Shown here piece after piece: positions 49,526 through 55,743 of a stretch of DNA of 55,743 bases. Position 1 is the stretch's first letter. Each line of letters starts with the position of its first letter. Position numbers and translations under genes: made by a program. Origin of the DNA: a virus; IMG/VR virus record IMGVR_UViG_3300046167_000092, positions 1 through 55,743 of that record. One strand, written 5' to 3'. The notes beneath the pieces were generated by a model. The model was given only the letters and a program-made list of their open reading frames with translations, had not been told where the DNA came from and did no database searches.

Positions 49526-49866
49526 AGTGTTATGAACTCCATATAAGGTTCTTCTTTATGTCCTTCAGGCAACCATTCTACCATATCTTGAACCATTTGT
49601 AAATCTAAATTTGTACCTATTGTTTCTCCTTCATCATCATGAGAAAGTAACAAACCTTTACCTGCATACACTCTGTCATTCATAGTAAAGTACATTTGAT
49701 TATTCTTAAGTAATCCTTCATCATCTATATACATATCTTGTGTTTCATAGATACGAACACAGTCAAAAGTTGTACAGCCTGTAAGGGCATATATTTCTTT
49801 GTAGTTTCCTGTATAATCTACTTCAGTAATTGTTGTATCAAATGGGTTTATTAGTATTCCTTTCAT
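49522..49866 (-). CDS. DUF3846-like early protein
   Basis: A 114-residue acidic protein. MKGILINPFDTTITEVDYTG, ALTGCTTFDCVRIYETQDMY and YIDDEGLLKN follow the layout of the phage and plasmid proteins called DUF3846 (a small beta-rich domain of unknown role). It lies in a chain of overlapping small genes, between 49334 and 50066. No catalytic motif. Confidence 0.62.
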   Translation of the reverse strand: MKGILINPFDTTITEVDYTGNYKEIYALTGCTTFDCVRIYETQDMYIDDEGLLKNNQMYFTMNDRVYAGKGLLLSHDDEGETIGTNLDLQMVQDMVEWLPEGHKEEPYMEFITL

Positions 49867-50066
49867 TTTGCTACCTCCATGGTATGTTGGTTATAATAAA
49901 TACTTTCAGCTATGAAGCTTAGTATTTCTTCTCTATCATCATCTGCATGTAGTTCATACAGATAACAAATCTCATCTATCTCATCTGTTAATAACAGTTT
50001 AGCATCATCTTCTAAGACCTGCTCATATATTTGTTCTAATGTTCTTTCGTTGTGTATGTTACTCAT
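49863..50066 (-). CDS. Small acidic hypothetical protein
   Basis: A protein of 67 residues from MSNIHNERTLEQIYEQVLED, helical and acidic. The start at 50066 is chosen because the neighbour's stop lies inside it (ATGAGTAA) and GGAGGGAAGAT precedes it. A longer form would begin at 50093. Unknown function. Confidence 0.6.
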   Translation of the reverse strand: MSNIHNERTLEQIYEQVLEDDAKLLLTDEIDEICYLYELHADDDREEILSFIAESIYYNQHTMEVAK

Positions 50067-50244
50067 TATCTTCCCTCCACGTTTCTTGTTCAATAAATTC
50101 TACCACACTGTCTCTAAGATTGCAAATAGTTGCAAACTGTTGGTGTTCAATGTCAATACTAGACACTCCATACTTTTCTAAAAGATTATAAAAATCATCT
50201 TGAAAGTTTATAAAATCATTATCTGTCATTTCTTTAGCTGTCAT
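50059..50244 (-). CDS. Small acidic hypothetical protein
   Basis: A 61-residue protein from MTAKEMTDNDFINFQDDFYN. Its start overlaps the stop of the gene at 50244-50513 by one base (TGATG). Acidic, Asp/Glu/Gln-rich, helical. No equivalent lies within the window at the left end, because the copy starts at about this point. Unknown function. Confidence 0.58.
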   Translation of the reverse strand: MTAKEMTDNDFINFQDDFYNLLEKYGVSSIDIEHQQFATICNLRDSVVEFIEQETWREDNE

Positions 50245-50513
50245 CAGTTCAATCCCTCCACTTTGTGCCAATCCTCATCAAGGATAAGTACTTCTTCAAA
50301 GTTATGTTTATAATCTATGTCTAAGTCTTGCCAGTTTTCATACACCTTTTGAGTTCCGTCTTTAAAAGTTATGTGTAGGTCTGCTCTTAACAAGTCCCAA
50401 TCTTCTATATCGTCCCAGTCAATACCTAGTTCATCTAAATCCCAACTAAGATATGCACTGTATCTAGCTTCTATCTTCTTAGGTTTAGTTCCTTCTATCC
50501 AATCACTCATCAT
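50244..50513 (-). CDS. Conserved small acidic protein (right copy)
   Basis: 89 residues, the counterpart of the gene at 13-276. The body from IEARYSAYLSWDLDELGIDW onward is nearly identical, while the first dozen residues (MMSDWIEGTKPKK) are new. Acidic and Trp-rich, no known family. Its first codons overlap the end of the small gene at 50503-50670. Confidence 0.8.
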   Translation of the reverse strand: MMSDWIEGTKPKKIEARYSAYLSWDLDELGIDWDDIEDWDLLRADLHITFKDGTQKVYENWQDLDIDYKHNFEEVLILDEDWHKVEGLN

Positions 50514-50670
50514 CTTCCTCCCATGTTTTTACTTCTGTTATTTCTAAAGTGTCTTTATATACACCCCACCTATCCCACATAATATCTATAGCATGTTCTT
50601 TGCTTTCAGCATAGTCATCTAAAGAATCTATCTGAACAGTTGTGCTTACTGTTATCTCATATACTTTCAT
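50503..50670 (-). CDS. Small hypothetical protein, right copy only
   Basis: A 55-residue protein, MKVYEITVSTTVQIDSLDDY..., with a beta-beta-alpha-like pattern, ending KTWEEDDE. This N-terminal strand followed by AESKEHAIDIM is like the small domain of several phage early proteins. It overlaps its neighbours at both ends. The left copy has a different gene here (263-406). Confidence 0.6.
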   Translation of the reverse strand: MKVYEITVSTTVQIDSLDDYAESKEHAIDIMWDRWGVYKDTLEITEVKTWEEDDE

Positions 50671-50822
50671 GTTATCTCCTGTGTTGTGTCTATCTCATCT
50701 ACCATATCCCATACATCATCAAAGGCTTCTTCTACTTTGACATCACATATCTTACTTTCTACTTCAATATGTAAGATGTTTAAAAGTTCTCTGAAGTCAC
50801 ACCATTGTTTATATGTCATCAT
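50667..50822 (-). CDS. Small acidic hypothetical protein, right copy only
   Basis: A 51-residue protein, MMTYKQWCDFRELLNILHIE..., helical, with an acidic Asp/Glu/Val-rich end. A strong SD, AGGAGGT, lies just upstream, after the end of the Cys-motif gene. ATGA overlap with the next gene. Unknown function; no equivalent on the left. Confidence 0.58.
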   Translation of the reverse strand: MMTYKQWCDFRELLNILHIEVESKICDVKVEEAFDDVWDMVDEIDTTQEIT

Positions 50823-50829
50823 CTACCTC

Positions 50830-51657
50830 CTATGCTGTTTGTATTACAAAGCCACTAGTATCTTTACGTGCTTTGCCCTTTGCTTTCAGACCAACAATCA
50901 CATTGCTCTTATCTAAAAATCTTAAATCACTTTCATCACCATTGACTACCTCTCTACCTTTGAAATAGATAGGCATATCACCATTGAATACAACTGCTAT
51001 GTTGTAAGCAATCTTGTCGAACAGATTGGCGTACTTCATATTAGCTTCTGAGTAGCTCCATGTCAAGTGATAGTTTTTATGTTGCTCTACTTTTCTTGTA
51101 GGTATCTTGGTGTAATCATAGAACTGTACATCAGGAAATAACTCAAAGATATTTTTAGCTTCTCGCCAACCTAAGTCTACAAGTTCTTTACACGGTTTCC
51201 ATTCAGGGTGTCCATAGCCTTCAAAGTATTCTGCATATTCTTGAAGTAAATACATTTGTGAAATACCATAGTGAGTATTCTTTGTAGGTATAGTTTCCCA
51301 TTGTATGTCACTAGTACCATTCAATCTTATGCAAGGAAGCTTATCTTTCTTTTCACAGTATCTTACAAACTTCATGATGTCTGTAATCAGGTAAGACATG
51401 AAGGTTTCTTTGTCCTCCAAATACAAATTAGTCTTACGCTTTCTAGCTTCTTGTATGACATTAGTGGTTTCACCCTTCTTTATAATGCCACCTCTACCTG
51501 CTGTATTTAGACAGGCTTCCTTGCACCCTGCAATATCCTGATAAGGACATATCTTGGTATTGATTGGACTCAAATGCATGATAGCAGTCAAGTAATTACT
51601 TATCTTCTCACCCTTTAAAACTTTAGGGTTGTTAAAACTCAATAGTTTGTAACTCAT
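50830..51657 (-). CDS. Cys-motif phage protein (GP88-like), intact right copy
   Basis: A 275-residue protein. A distinctive N-terminal part has a likely metal-binding cluster ICPYQDIAGCKEACLNTAGR (Cys at about 38, 45 and 49), then RARKRKTNLYLED-like basic residues and RLNGTSDIQWE. The C-terminal half (about 165-275) contains DYTKIPTRK and TWSYSEAN. This resembles mycobacteriophage gp88-type proteins of unknown role, whose Cys cluster suggests an iron-sulphur or zinc site. That link is from memory of the pattern. The left copy (414-1126) is broken. Confidence 0.7.
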   Translation of the reverse strand: MSYKLLSFNNPKVLKGEKISNYLTAIMHLSPINTKICPYQDIAGCKEACLNTAGRGGIIKKGETTNVIQEARKRKTNLYLEDKETFMSYLITDIMKFVRYCEKKDKLPCIRLNGTSDIQWETIPTKNTHYGISQMYLLQEYAEYFEGYGHPEWKPCKELVDLGWREAKNIFELFPDVQFYDYTKIPTRKVEQHKNYHLTWSYSEANMKYANLFDKIAYNIAVVFNGDMPIYFKGREVVNGDESDLRFLDKSNVIVGLKAKGKARKDTSGFVIQTA

Positions 51658-51658
51658 A

Positions 51659-51871
51659 TTATTCCTCCTCTATGCTTTTAAATCTTACAACTTCTGATGA
51701 ATGTAAATATTCTTGAAAGTTGTAAAAGTAATCTTCATTTCTATTAGCTATATGTTGGTTCTCATCACTACCTGCATACCTTATAGCTTGTGCTTCATTC
51801 TCTGCGTCAACTTCTATAGTTGCTACATAATGTCTTTCTACTTCTATTAAGTAAGTTCCTTCTTTTGTCAT
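51659..51871 (-). CDS. Small hypothetical protein, right copy only
   Basis: A 70-residue protein from MTKEGTYLIEVERHYVATIE, with a beta-rich first half, AENEAQAIRYAGSDENQHIA, and an acidic end. The start at 51871 overlaps the stop of the zinc-ribbon gene (ATGA); a longer frame from 51928 would cover that gene. There is no left counterpart. Unknown function. Confidence 0.62.
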   Translation of the reverse strand: MTKEGTYLIEVERHYVATIEVDAENEAQAIRYAGSDENQHIANRNEDYFYNFQEYLHSSEVVRFKSIEEE

Positions 51872-52047
51872 ACTAATTGCTCCATTCTTGTAGGTAAAAC
51901 AAATACTGAATGACAGTGAGAACAACATCTACCTTTTGCATAAGGCTCTGCGTTGTCTCCCTGATTCCAATATACTTTACCTTCAGGTGTTTTCTTTTGT
52001 TCTATATCACCTTCACAGATGACACATTCTAATACTTCATCAAACAT
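51868..52047 (-). CDS. Small zinc-ribbon-like protein, right copy only
   Basis: A 59-residue protein, MFDEVLECVICEGDIEQKKT..., with CVIC near the start and CCSHCHS near the middle: two Cys-pair knuckles about 30 residues apart, a zinc-ribbon pattern. It could bind nucleic acid or a host protein. GGAGATAAAAT precedes the start. It is missing from the left copy. Confidence 0.62.
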   Translation of the reverse strand: MFDEVLECVICEGDIEQKKTPEGKVYWNQGDNAEPYAKGRCCSHCHSVFVLPTRMEQLV

Positions 52048-52195
52048 ATTTTATCTCCGTTAAGTTAAAAGAGGCACTTTAAAGTGATACCTAGCACTTT
52101 TAGTGTGTTGGAAAACGGTTTCTAGCACTTACTCCAACTCTCAACCTATGACCACGTTTAAGGATTTTATAATAGGCTCGTTCAACACTAAACTT
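52048..52195. other. Short intergenic region before the early gene cluster
   Basis: Only 148 bases. From about 52094 it matches 1300-1401 with a few changes. It holds GTGTTGGAAAACGG and CTCCAACTC segments of unknown role. No gene or promoter stands out. Confidence 0.35.
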
Positions 52196-52600
52196 TTATG
52201 CAAACATTCTTCTGAATGACATACCTAACCTAGCAAAGAAGCTGTTAGTTGTGTAATATTCATAGTCGTTTACAACTTCTAAAGTATCTTGAACATCAAT
52301 GTTTGAAGCTACTTCAAGTATTTGCATACCTTTGTTATCCTTACCAAGAGGTGTTCGCCTTACAAAATGTAAAGGTCTACTTGGTTTAGGTTTCTGATTA
52401 TATATAGATACTTTACCTGAATGATAACCCTCAAAAGTATCTCCTGTAGTAATCTCATGCCTTTCTTTACTAGCTCTAACTCTAGCAATGTTTACACCTA
52501 GAATATTTAGTTCATTCCAAAGTGTTTGAATACTTTGTGGTGCTTTTTCGATTGATACAACAGTTTTTGTATCTCTTTTTCCATAGACGATTTTCGCCAT
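52196..52600 (-). CDS. Conserved hypothetical protein (right copy)
   Basis: 134 residues, the counterpart of 1402-1806, nearly identical (I/V, V/G and L/M near the C-terminus). The GGAGATATATT before its ATG is conserved too. Basic, no family recognised. Confidence 0.75.
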   Translation of the reverse strand: MAKIVYGKRDTKTVVSIEKAPQSIQTLWNELNILGVNIARVRASKERHEITTGDTFEGYHSGKVSIYNQKPKPSRPLHFVRRTPLGKDNKGMQILEVASNIDVQDTLEVVNDYEYYTTNSFFARLGMSFRRMFA

Positions 52601-52883
52601 AATATATCTCCATATTTTTAGTTAAAATTAAGGTGCTAGTTGGTTTATTTACTACTCAAACTAGCAGAAAGAGTATTTCAGGACTGTTTCCTAGACTTCT
52701 TTTGTATTTCATCTGTATAACAGTAATCCCTAGAGACCAAGCGATATTATTATTGTGCTTAAAGTTAAAACAGTAATTCAGTTTTACTTTGCTACACCTT
52801 GTGCTTGATGTCCTATAGTTTACATCTTCAAGAAAGCATTTTTTAATTAAATAATTTATGCCTTACATCTTTTCGGATTCGGT
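52601..52883. other. Intergenic region matching 1807-2115
   Basis: No gene is seen. About 26 bases shorter than the left version; its start and end are close to identical, and the middle (about 52685-52712) differs. The conserved flanks around a variable centre suggest recombination within it. Confidence 0.35.
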
Positions 52884-53090
52884 TTAGTATACTTCTTTAG
52901 AATATACTAGCTTAGAAGCAGAAGCATTATCTAAAAACAAATCTAATTTTGTTTCTTCTGTAATGTAGTCATTCAATTCAAAGTCATATTTTTTACTATG
53001 TATGACTATATCTCTACAAAGATATGAATCTCCTTTGTTTACTTTTTTCACTTCAATTTTAGTTACTCTATGTATTCTTATTTCTGCCAT
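52884..53090 (-). CDS. Small hypothetical protein, strongly allelic (right copy)
   Basis: 68 residues, MAEIRIHRVTKIEVKKVNKG..., the diverged allele of the gene at 2116-2322. Same length, same C-terminal SKLVYSKE-Tyr. The changes are spread over the whole gene, mostly charged and surface-type residues, as if under diversifying selection. It follows the promoter at 53136-53175. Confidence 0.7.
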   Translation of the reverse strand: MAEIRIHRVTKIEVKKVNKGDSYLCRDIVIHSKKYDFELNDYITEETKLDLFLDNASASKLVYSKEVY

Positions 53091-53135
53091 GTTTATTTCC
53101 TTTTAGTTGTTTAGTCTTAGTAGACCTGTTAGTTA

Positions 53136-53175
53136 ATTGCCCCACTACAATAGCAAATCCAATCGGAGTTGTCAA
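53136..53175 (-). promoter_or_regulatory. Promoter with GGGCAAT element (right copy)
   Basis: TTGACA (53170-53175 on the minus strand), 17 bases and TATTGT, then GGGCAAT. Same as at 2368-2407. Likely promoter of the gene at 52884-53090. Confidence 0.62.
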
Positions 53176-53197
53176 GAGGAATAGGGCATATAAGTAT

Positions 53198-53485
53198 TTA
53201 ATGTACGATTTTTAAATGACTTTTATTATGTAATTTACTTTCTTCTTTATAAGCAAGTTTATCTTCTTCAGAAACATTATCCCAATCATTATATGATAAA
53301 TAAGGATTTTCAATGATATCAAAAGAAACTTTAGCTTTAGCTACTATGCTTGTAAATTCTGTAATTAATTCTAATAAATCTTCTTTATCTAAATTAAATA
53401 AAAGATTTTCATAAGCTTCAAAGCCTTCCATGTCTGAAAGTCTTGTAAACTCTTCTATTTTATCGAAATATTCTATTGCTTTCAT
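53198..53485 (-). CDS. Small acidic protein, unknown function (right copy)
   Basis: 95 residues, identical to the product of 2430-2717. Kept unchanged even though nearby genes diverge, so it is either recently exchanged or strongly constrained. Confidence 0.75.
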   Translation of the reverse strand: MKAIEYFDKIEEFTRLSDMEGFEAYENLLFNLDKEDLLELITEFTSIVAKAKVSFDIIENPYLSYNDWDNVSEEDKLAYKEESKLHNKSHLKIVH

Positions 53486-53495
53486 ATGTTTACTC

Positions 53496-53771
53496 CTATA
53501 TTTTCTCTATGTTCCAAACAGTTCCCTGCTCCATAGATGTTTTGTTTAAATAATCAAAAGTTGACGTAACTTTCACCCAACCAAATCTACCCTGATAAAT
53601 CATAGACCTATCTTCTTTCATGTTGAAAGCTTGTCTAAACCTGTAACCCTTTGATTTAAGGTAGACTTTTGCCTTCTCCAAGCTATTAAACCTTACAGGT
53701 TTTCTTGTTTGAGAGTCGACAATTGTTGCCATGTTTTGTAATCCATTTGGATTTTCACATTTCTTTTTCAT
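53496..53771 (-). CDS. Small basic protein, unknown function (right copy)
   Basis: 91 residues, identical to the product of 2728-3003, with the same GGAGGT-type SD and the same spacing to its neighbours. Confidence 0.72.
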   Translation of the reverse strand: MKKKCENPNGLQNMATIVDSQTRKPVRFNSLEKAKVYLKSKGYRFRQAFNMKEDRSMIYQGRFGWVKVTSTFDYLNKTSMEQGTVWNIEKI

Positions 53772-53773
53772 AT

Positions 53774-53995
53774 TTACACCTCCATGTAATTGAATTGGTC
53801 ATCATCAATGACGCTGTTAGCTTCTAATTCTAAGCAGAACTCCACAGTATCTAAGTAGTCTTGTTCTACAAGACTTTCATCAGAGCAGTCTATAAGTTCA
53901 TCATGTTTTATTTCATCAAACCTAACTTCAAGGCAGTCAAGGTCTGTGTAATATTCAAGTTCATCAGTTCTTTGTTTTTCGTTGGCTATTGCCAT
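53774..53995 (-). CDS. Small highly acidic protein (right copy)
   Basis: 73 residues, identical to the product of 3006-3227. First gene after the promoter near 54015-54054. Confidence 0.72.
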   Translation of the reverse strand: MAIANEKQRTDELEYYTDLDCLEVRFDEIKHDELIDCSDESLVEQDYLDTVEFCLELEANSVIDDDQFNYMEV

Positions 53996-54014
53996 AATCG
54001 TTCTCCATTGGTTG

Positions 54015-54054
54015 ATTGCCCTATCACATTAATCGATTGGACAAGAGTTGTCAA
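54015..54054 (-). promoter_or_regulatory. Promoter with GGGCAAT element (right copy)
   Basis: TTGACA (54049-54054 on the minus strand), 17 bases and TAATGT, then GGGCAAT. Same as at 3247-3286. Confidence 0.58.
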
Positions 54055-54063
54055 GTGAAAGTA

Positions 54064-54100
54064 CACATGTAAAGCATAAACATAAAATACTTTACATGTG
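54064..54100. repeat. Inverted repeat CACATGTAAAG (right copy)
   Basis: Same 11-base arms and 15-base spacer as at 3296-3332, unchanged between copies, which supports a function as a binding site. Confidence 0.68.
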
Positions 54101-54116
54101 ATGTATAAATAAATAT

Positions 54117-54473
54117 TTACCAAGACAGTCTGCTTGGCTCATAGTTGAAATCTTTAGGGTTACTTGTAAAACCATAATCTTTCCACCATGCTCTAGGTCT
54201 TGAATACTTACCTGTTTCATTATAAACTTTGCAGGAAGCGTCAGTCATTGAGTCTCTACGCCATTGAAGAAACGCATGAACTTTAAATTTTGCCAAAGGC
54301 ATTCTTACTTTGTGAACATTTGACCTCATAGTTACCCATTTTCTACCCACTTTTATTTCATAACCACGATAGCCATATTTACCAACAAAGTTGGTATAGA
54401 AGTGGTCAGACATCTTAGGATTTAAAAGCCTTTCCATACGAGTTTCGCTAATTGCATTTACTAGATTTTCCAT
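54117..54473 (-). CDS. Basic hypothetical protein (right copy)
   Basis: 118 residues, counterpart of 3349-3705. The N-terminal half has changes (Q20K, H30V and others) and the C-terminal half is the same. Rich in Arg, Trp and Tyr. No family recognised. Confidence 0.75.
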   Translation of the reverse strand: MENLVNAISETRMERLLNPKMSDHFYTNFVGKYGYRGYEIKVGRKWVTMRSNVHKVRMPLAKFKVHAFLQWRRDSMTDASCKVYNETGKYSRPRAWWKDYGFTSNPKDFNYEPSRLSW

Positions 54474-54850
54474 ATATTTCCTGTGAACTCAATAGTTCGG
54501 TTGAAGCAGTCAGCGACATTGCTGATTTGCCCAACTAGTTTAGAGCCTGTTTTTGAAGTTGTCAAGGAGGAACTGTGTGCGTAAACATGTTCTAACAGGC
54601 ACATGTATAAATACAAACTTTATGTGATTTCTGATGTAAATTATTTACATGTTTATGCGTAAAGTTTCGCCCTGCCATCAAGGGTCAGATGTAAAGATTT
54701 TACACACACAGCACATGTAAAGCTTACGTGTAGGCGATTTGGAACTGCTGGTCTACTTTTTTGAGGTCAGATTTAGGGCAAAATAAATTATCACGCCTGT
54801 TGTCGCAGGAAGAATATTATTCTACGCAGGACAATCGCACATGTAATTAA
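54474..54850. promoter_or_regulatory. Regulatory region with ACATGTAAA motifs (right copy)
   Basis: Counterpart of 3706-4082, with no gene. TTGACA at 54560-54565 (minus) and the GGGCAAAT variant recall the promoter at 3757-3797. The motifs near 54600, 54633-54650, 54688 and 54714 are kept. The part nearest the gene (54520-54610) has several changes and the rest very few. Confidence 0.55.
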
Positions 54851-54851
54851 T

Positions 54852-54881
54852 TTGCAATTTTCGGAAAACTGTGAGTACAAT
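54852..54881 (+). promoter_or_regulatory. Probable sigma70 promoter (right copy)
   Basis: TTGCAA, 18 bases and TACAAT, identical to 4083-4112. Confidence 0.58.
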
Positions 54882-55001
54882 GTTTCGGCAAATCAATGTC
54901 GGTTTGCATAAATAGTCCCTTGGACTAAGGATGTTTTTATCAAAAATTCAACTCAAACTACGTTTACTCCTACTAACCCTAAAGCTAAAGCTTCCTACGG
55001 A

Positions 55002-55217
55002 ATGGTCAGAAAGATTGCTTCGCAGTTCAGCAAAGCTGAGAAGTGTCCAAAGGACATCAAATGGGGAACAATTCATGGTCATTTCTTACAGAAATTAAAT
55101 GACACAAAGTCTCCATTGACCCAAGGTCAAGTAGTTAAAATCTTAGCTATGAAGTCCTTGCCTTCGGCAGACTTGAAGGCTATGCGTTCTTACAAGAAAC
55201 TTGTAAGTCTTGCATAG
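55002..55217 (+). CDS. Small basic protein (right copy), start uncertain
   Basis: 71 residues from MVRKIASQFSKAEKCPKDIK, with the same protein as 4233-4448. A single base change (C to T at 54909) makes an in-frame stop upstream, so any start must lie after it. No strong SD is seen before the Met. Confidence 0.5.
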   Translation: MVRKIASQFSKAEKCPKDIKWGTIHGHFLQKLNDTKSPLTQGQVVKILAMKSLPSADLKAMRSYKKLVSLA

Positions 55218-55238
55218 TAGCTAAAGCTACTCACTAAG

Positions 55239-55262
55239 AAGACCCTTCGGGGTCTTTTTTTT
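55239..55262 (+). terminator. Rho-independent terminator (right copy)
   Basis: Same stem, TTCG loop and T-run as at 4470-4493. Confidence 0.92.
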
Positions 55263-55743
55263 GGCCTAAAATAACCTAAAGTCTTTAAAAGACTTCAACA
55301 CATACAGAGACTTTGAAAGTCTCCCTAATAGGCCGTCAATTGTTTTCAGCACCCAAATCATAGATTTGTCCTACGGAAACACACATACACCCTACACAGC
55401 ATAACAAGTTCACAGGAAGCTTTATAAGCTTTCCTAGGCTCTTGTTTACATGAGGTGAAGGTTATCATCAACCATAGGTTGAAAAGCTTTGTAATGGCTT
55501 TAGAATGCTGTATAGCTTGGTAAACTCTTTAGAGTTTGTAGAGTTATAGAATAGACGTATATTTTCTATGAAAATCTTGGAAACTTCAGAGAACTCTTAA
55601 GCCTTTGGCTTAGACTTGGTAGATTTTGGTAAGTTCTGTAGAGTCTTTAAAGTCTAGTAAGACTTTAAGTTGGGAATAATTTCATTAGCTTGGTAAACTC
55701 TATAGAGTTTAGTAGGGGAGGCAAGACCCACCCACCCCCACCC
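55263..55743. other. Hairpin array (right copy) to contig end
   Basis: No gene. It repeats the left array from 4494 to 4974 with very few changes; one, a T for G at 55529 in the loop of the hairpin matching 4753-4768, leaves the stem intact. It ends in the C-rich quadruplex motif at the last base of the window. Confidence 0.7.

Larger units (their letters stand above)
50232..55743. repeat. Right copy of diverged terminal duplication
   Basis: It corresponds to 1-4974. It is 538 bases longer, because of two extra genes (51659-51871, 51868-52047), an extra small gene slot (50503-50822) and an unbroken, longer Cys-motif gene. The regulatory and hairpin regions (54474-55743) match closely. The last base is the end of the C-rich quadruplex motif. 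Confidence 0.93.

Noticed and set aside
52048-52195. A tRNA gene in the short gap near the early genes
   Set aside because: I looked for a cloverleaf with a GGTTCGA-type T-arm and found none. No tRNA was recognised elsewhere by eye, though a covariance search would be needed to exclude one.

Overview
This window is almost certainly a near-complete genome of a tailed marine-type bacteriophage with a short-tail (podovirus-like) architecture. It carries a small and large terminase, portal, scaffold, capsid, tail adaptor and nozzle proteins, an S74-terminated tail fibre, large ejection proteins, a T7-type replication set (family A polymerase, gp4-like primase-helicase, gp2.5-like SSB, endonuclease I) and class Ia ribonucleotide reductase. 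There is no phage RNA polymerase and no integrase. Several excellent host-type sigma70 promoters are visible, so the phage is probably lytic and relies on host transcription. The DNA is AT-rich. The host is not identifiable from the sequence alone; an AT-rich marine alphaproteobacterium is a guess from the gene set.

Layout. Positions 1-4974 and 50232-55743 are two diverged copies of the same region, holding small minus-strand genes and a large regulatory region. One genome unit is therefore about 50.77 kb, and the contig runs past its own start. The copies are a mosaic: some blocks are identical, while others differ by substitutions, indels and whole small genes. Positions 4449-5237 form the hub between the two transcription directions. 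They hold a terminator, an array of near-perfect hairpins, a G-quadruplex motif, an AT run, a 19-bp tandem repeat and two back-to-back consensus promoters. Rightward from 5238 come packaging, capsid, tail and ejection genes (to 33702), lysis or membrane candidates (33702-34582) and an accessory operon (34588-39301). Leftward on the minus strand, from 54473 down to 39285, run the small early genes, SSB, primase-helicase, polymerase, nucleases and nrdAB.

The standout system is the five-gene, tightly overlapping operon at 34588-39301. It encodes a CsgF-like factor, a CsgG-like curli secretion lipoprotein, a secreted curlin-like Gly/Asn/Asp-rich protein, an exported FecR-domain protein, and a membrane CHASE2-class III adenylate cyclase with its catalytic residues intact. 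It reads like a phage-borne outer-membrane secretion channel with its own candidate substrate, joined to a periplasm-sensing cAMP generator.

Three genes on the main unit are broken by single-base shifts: the polymerase near 44910, the tail fibre at 17248 and about 17270, and the Pro/Ala/Lys-rich protein in A-runs near 22809-22826. The left copy of the Cys-motif gene (414-1126) carries two more. Homopolymer-type consensus errors are the simplest explanation for most of them; programmed shifts or slippage remain possible for the polymerase and the A-run.
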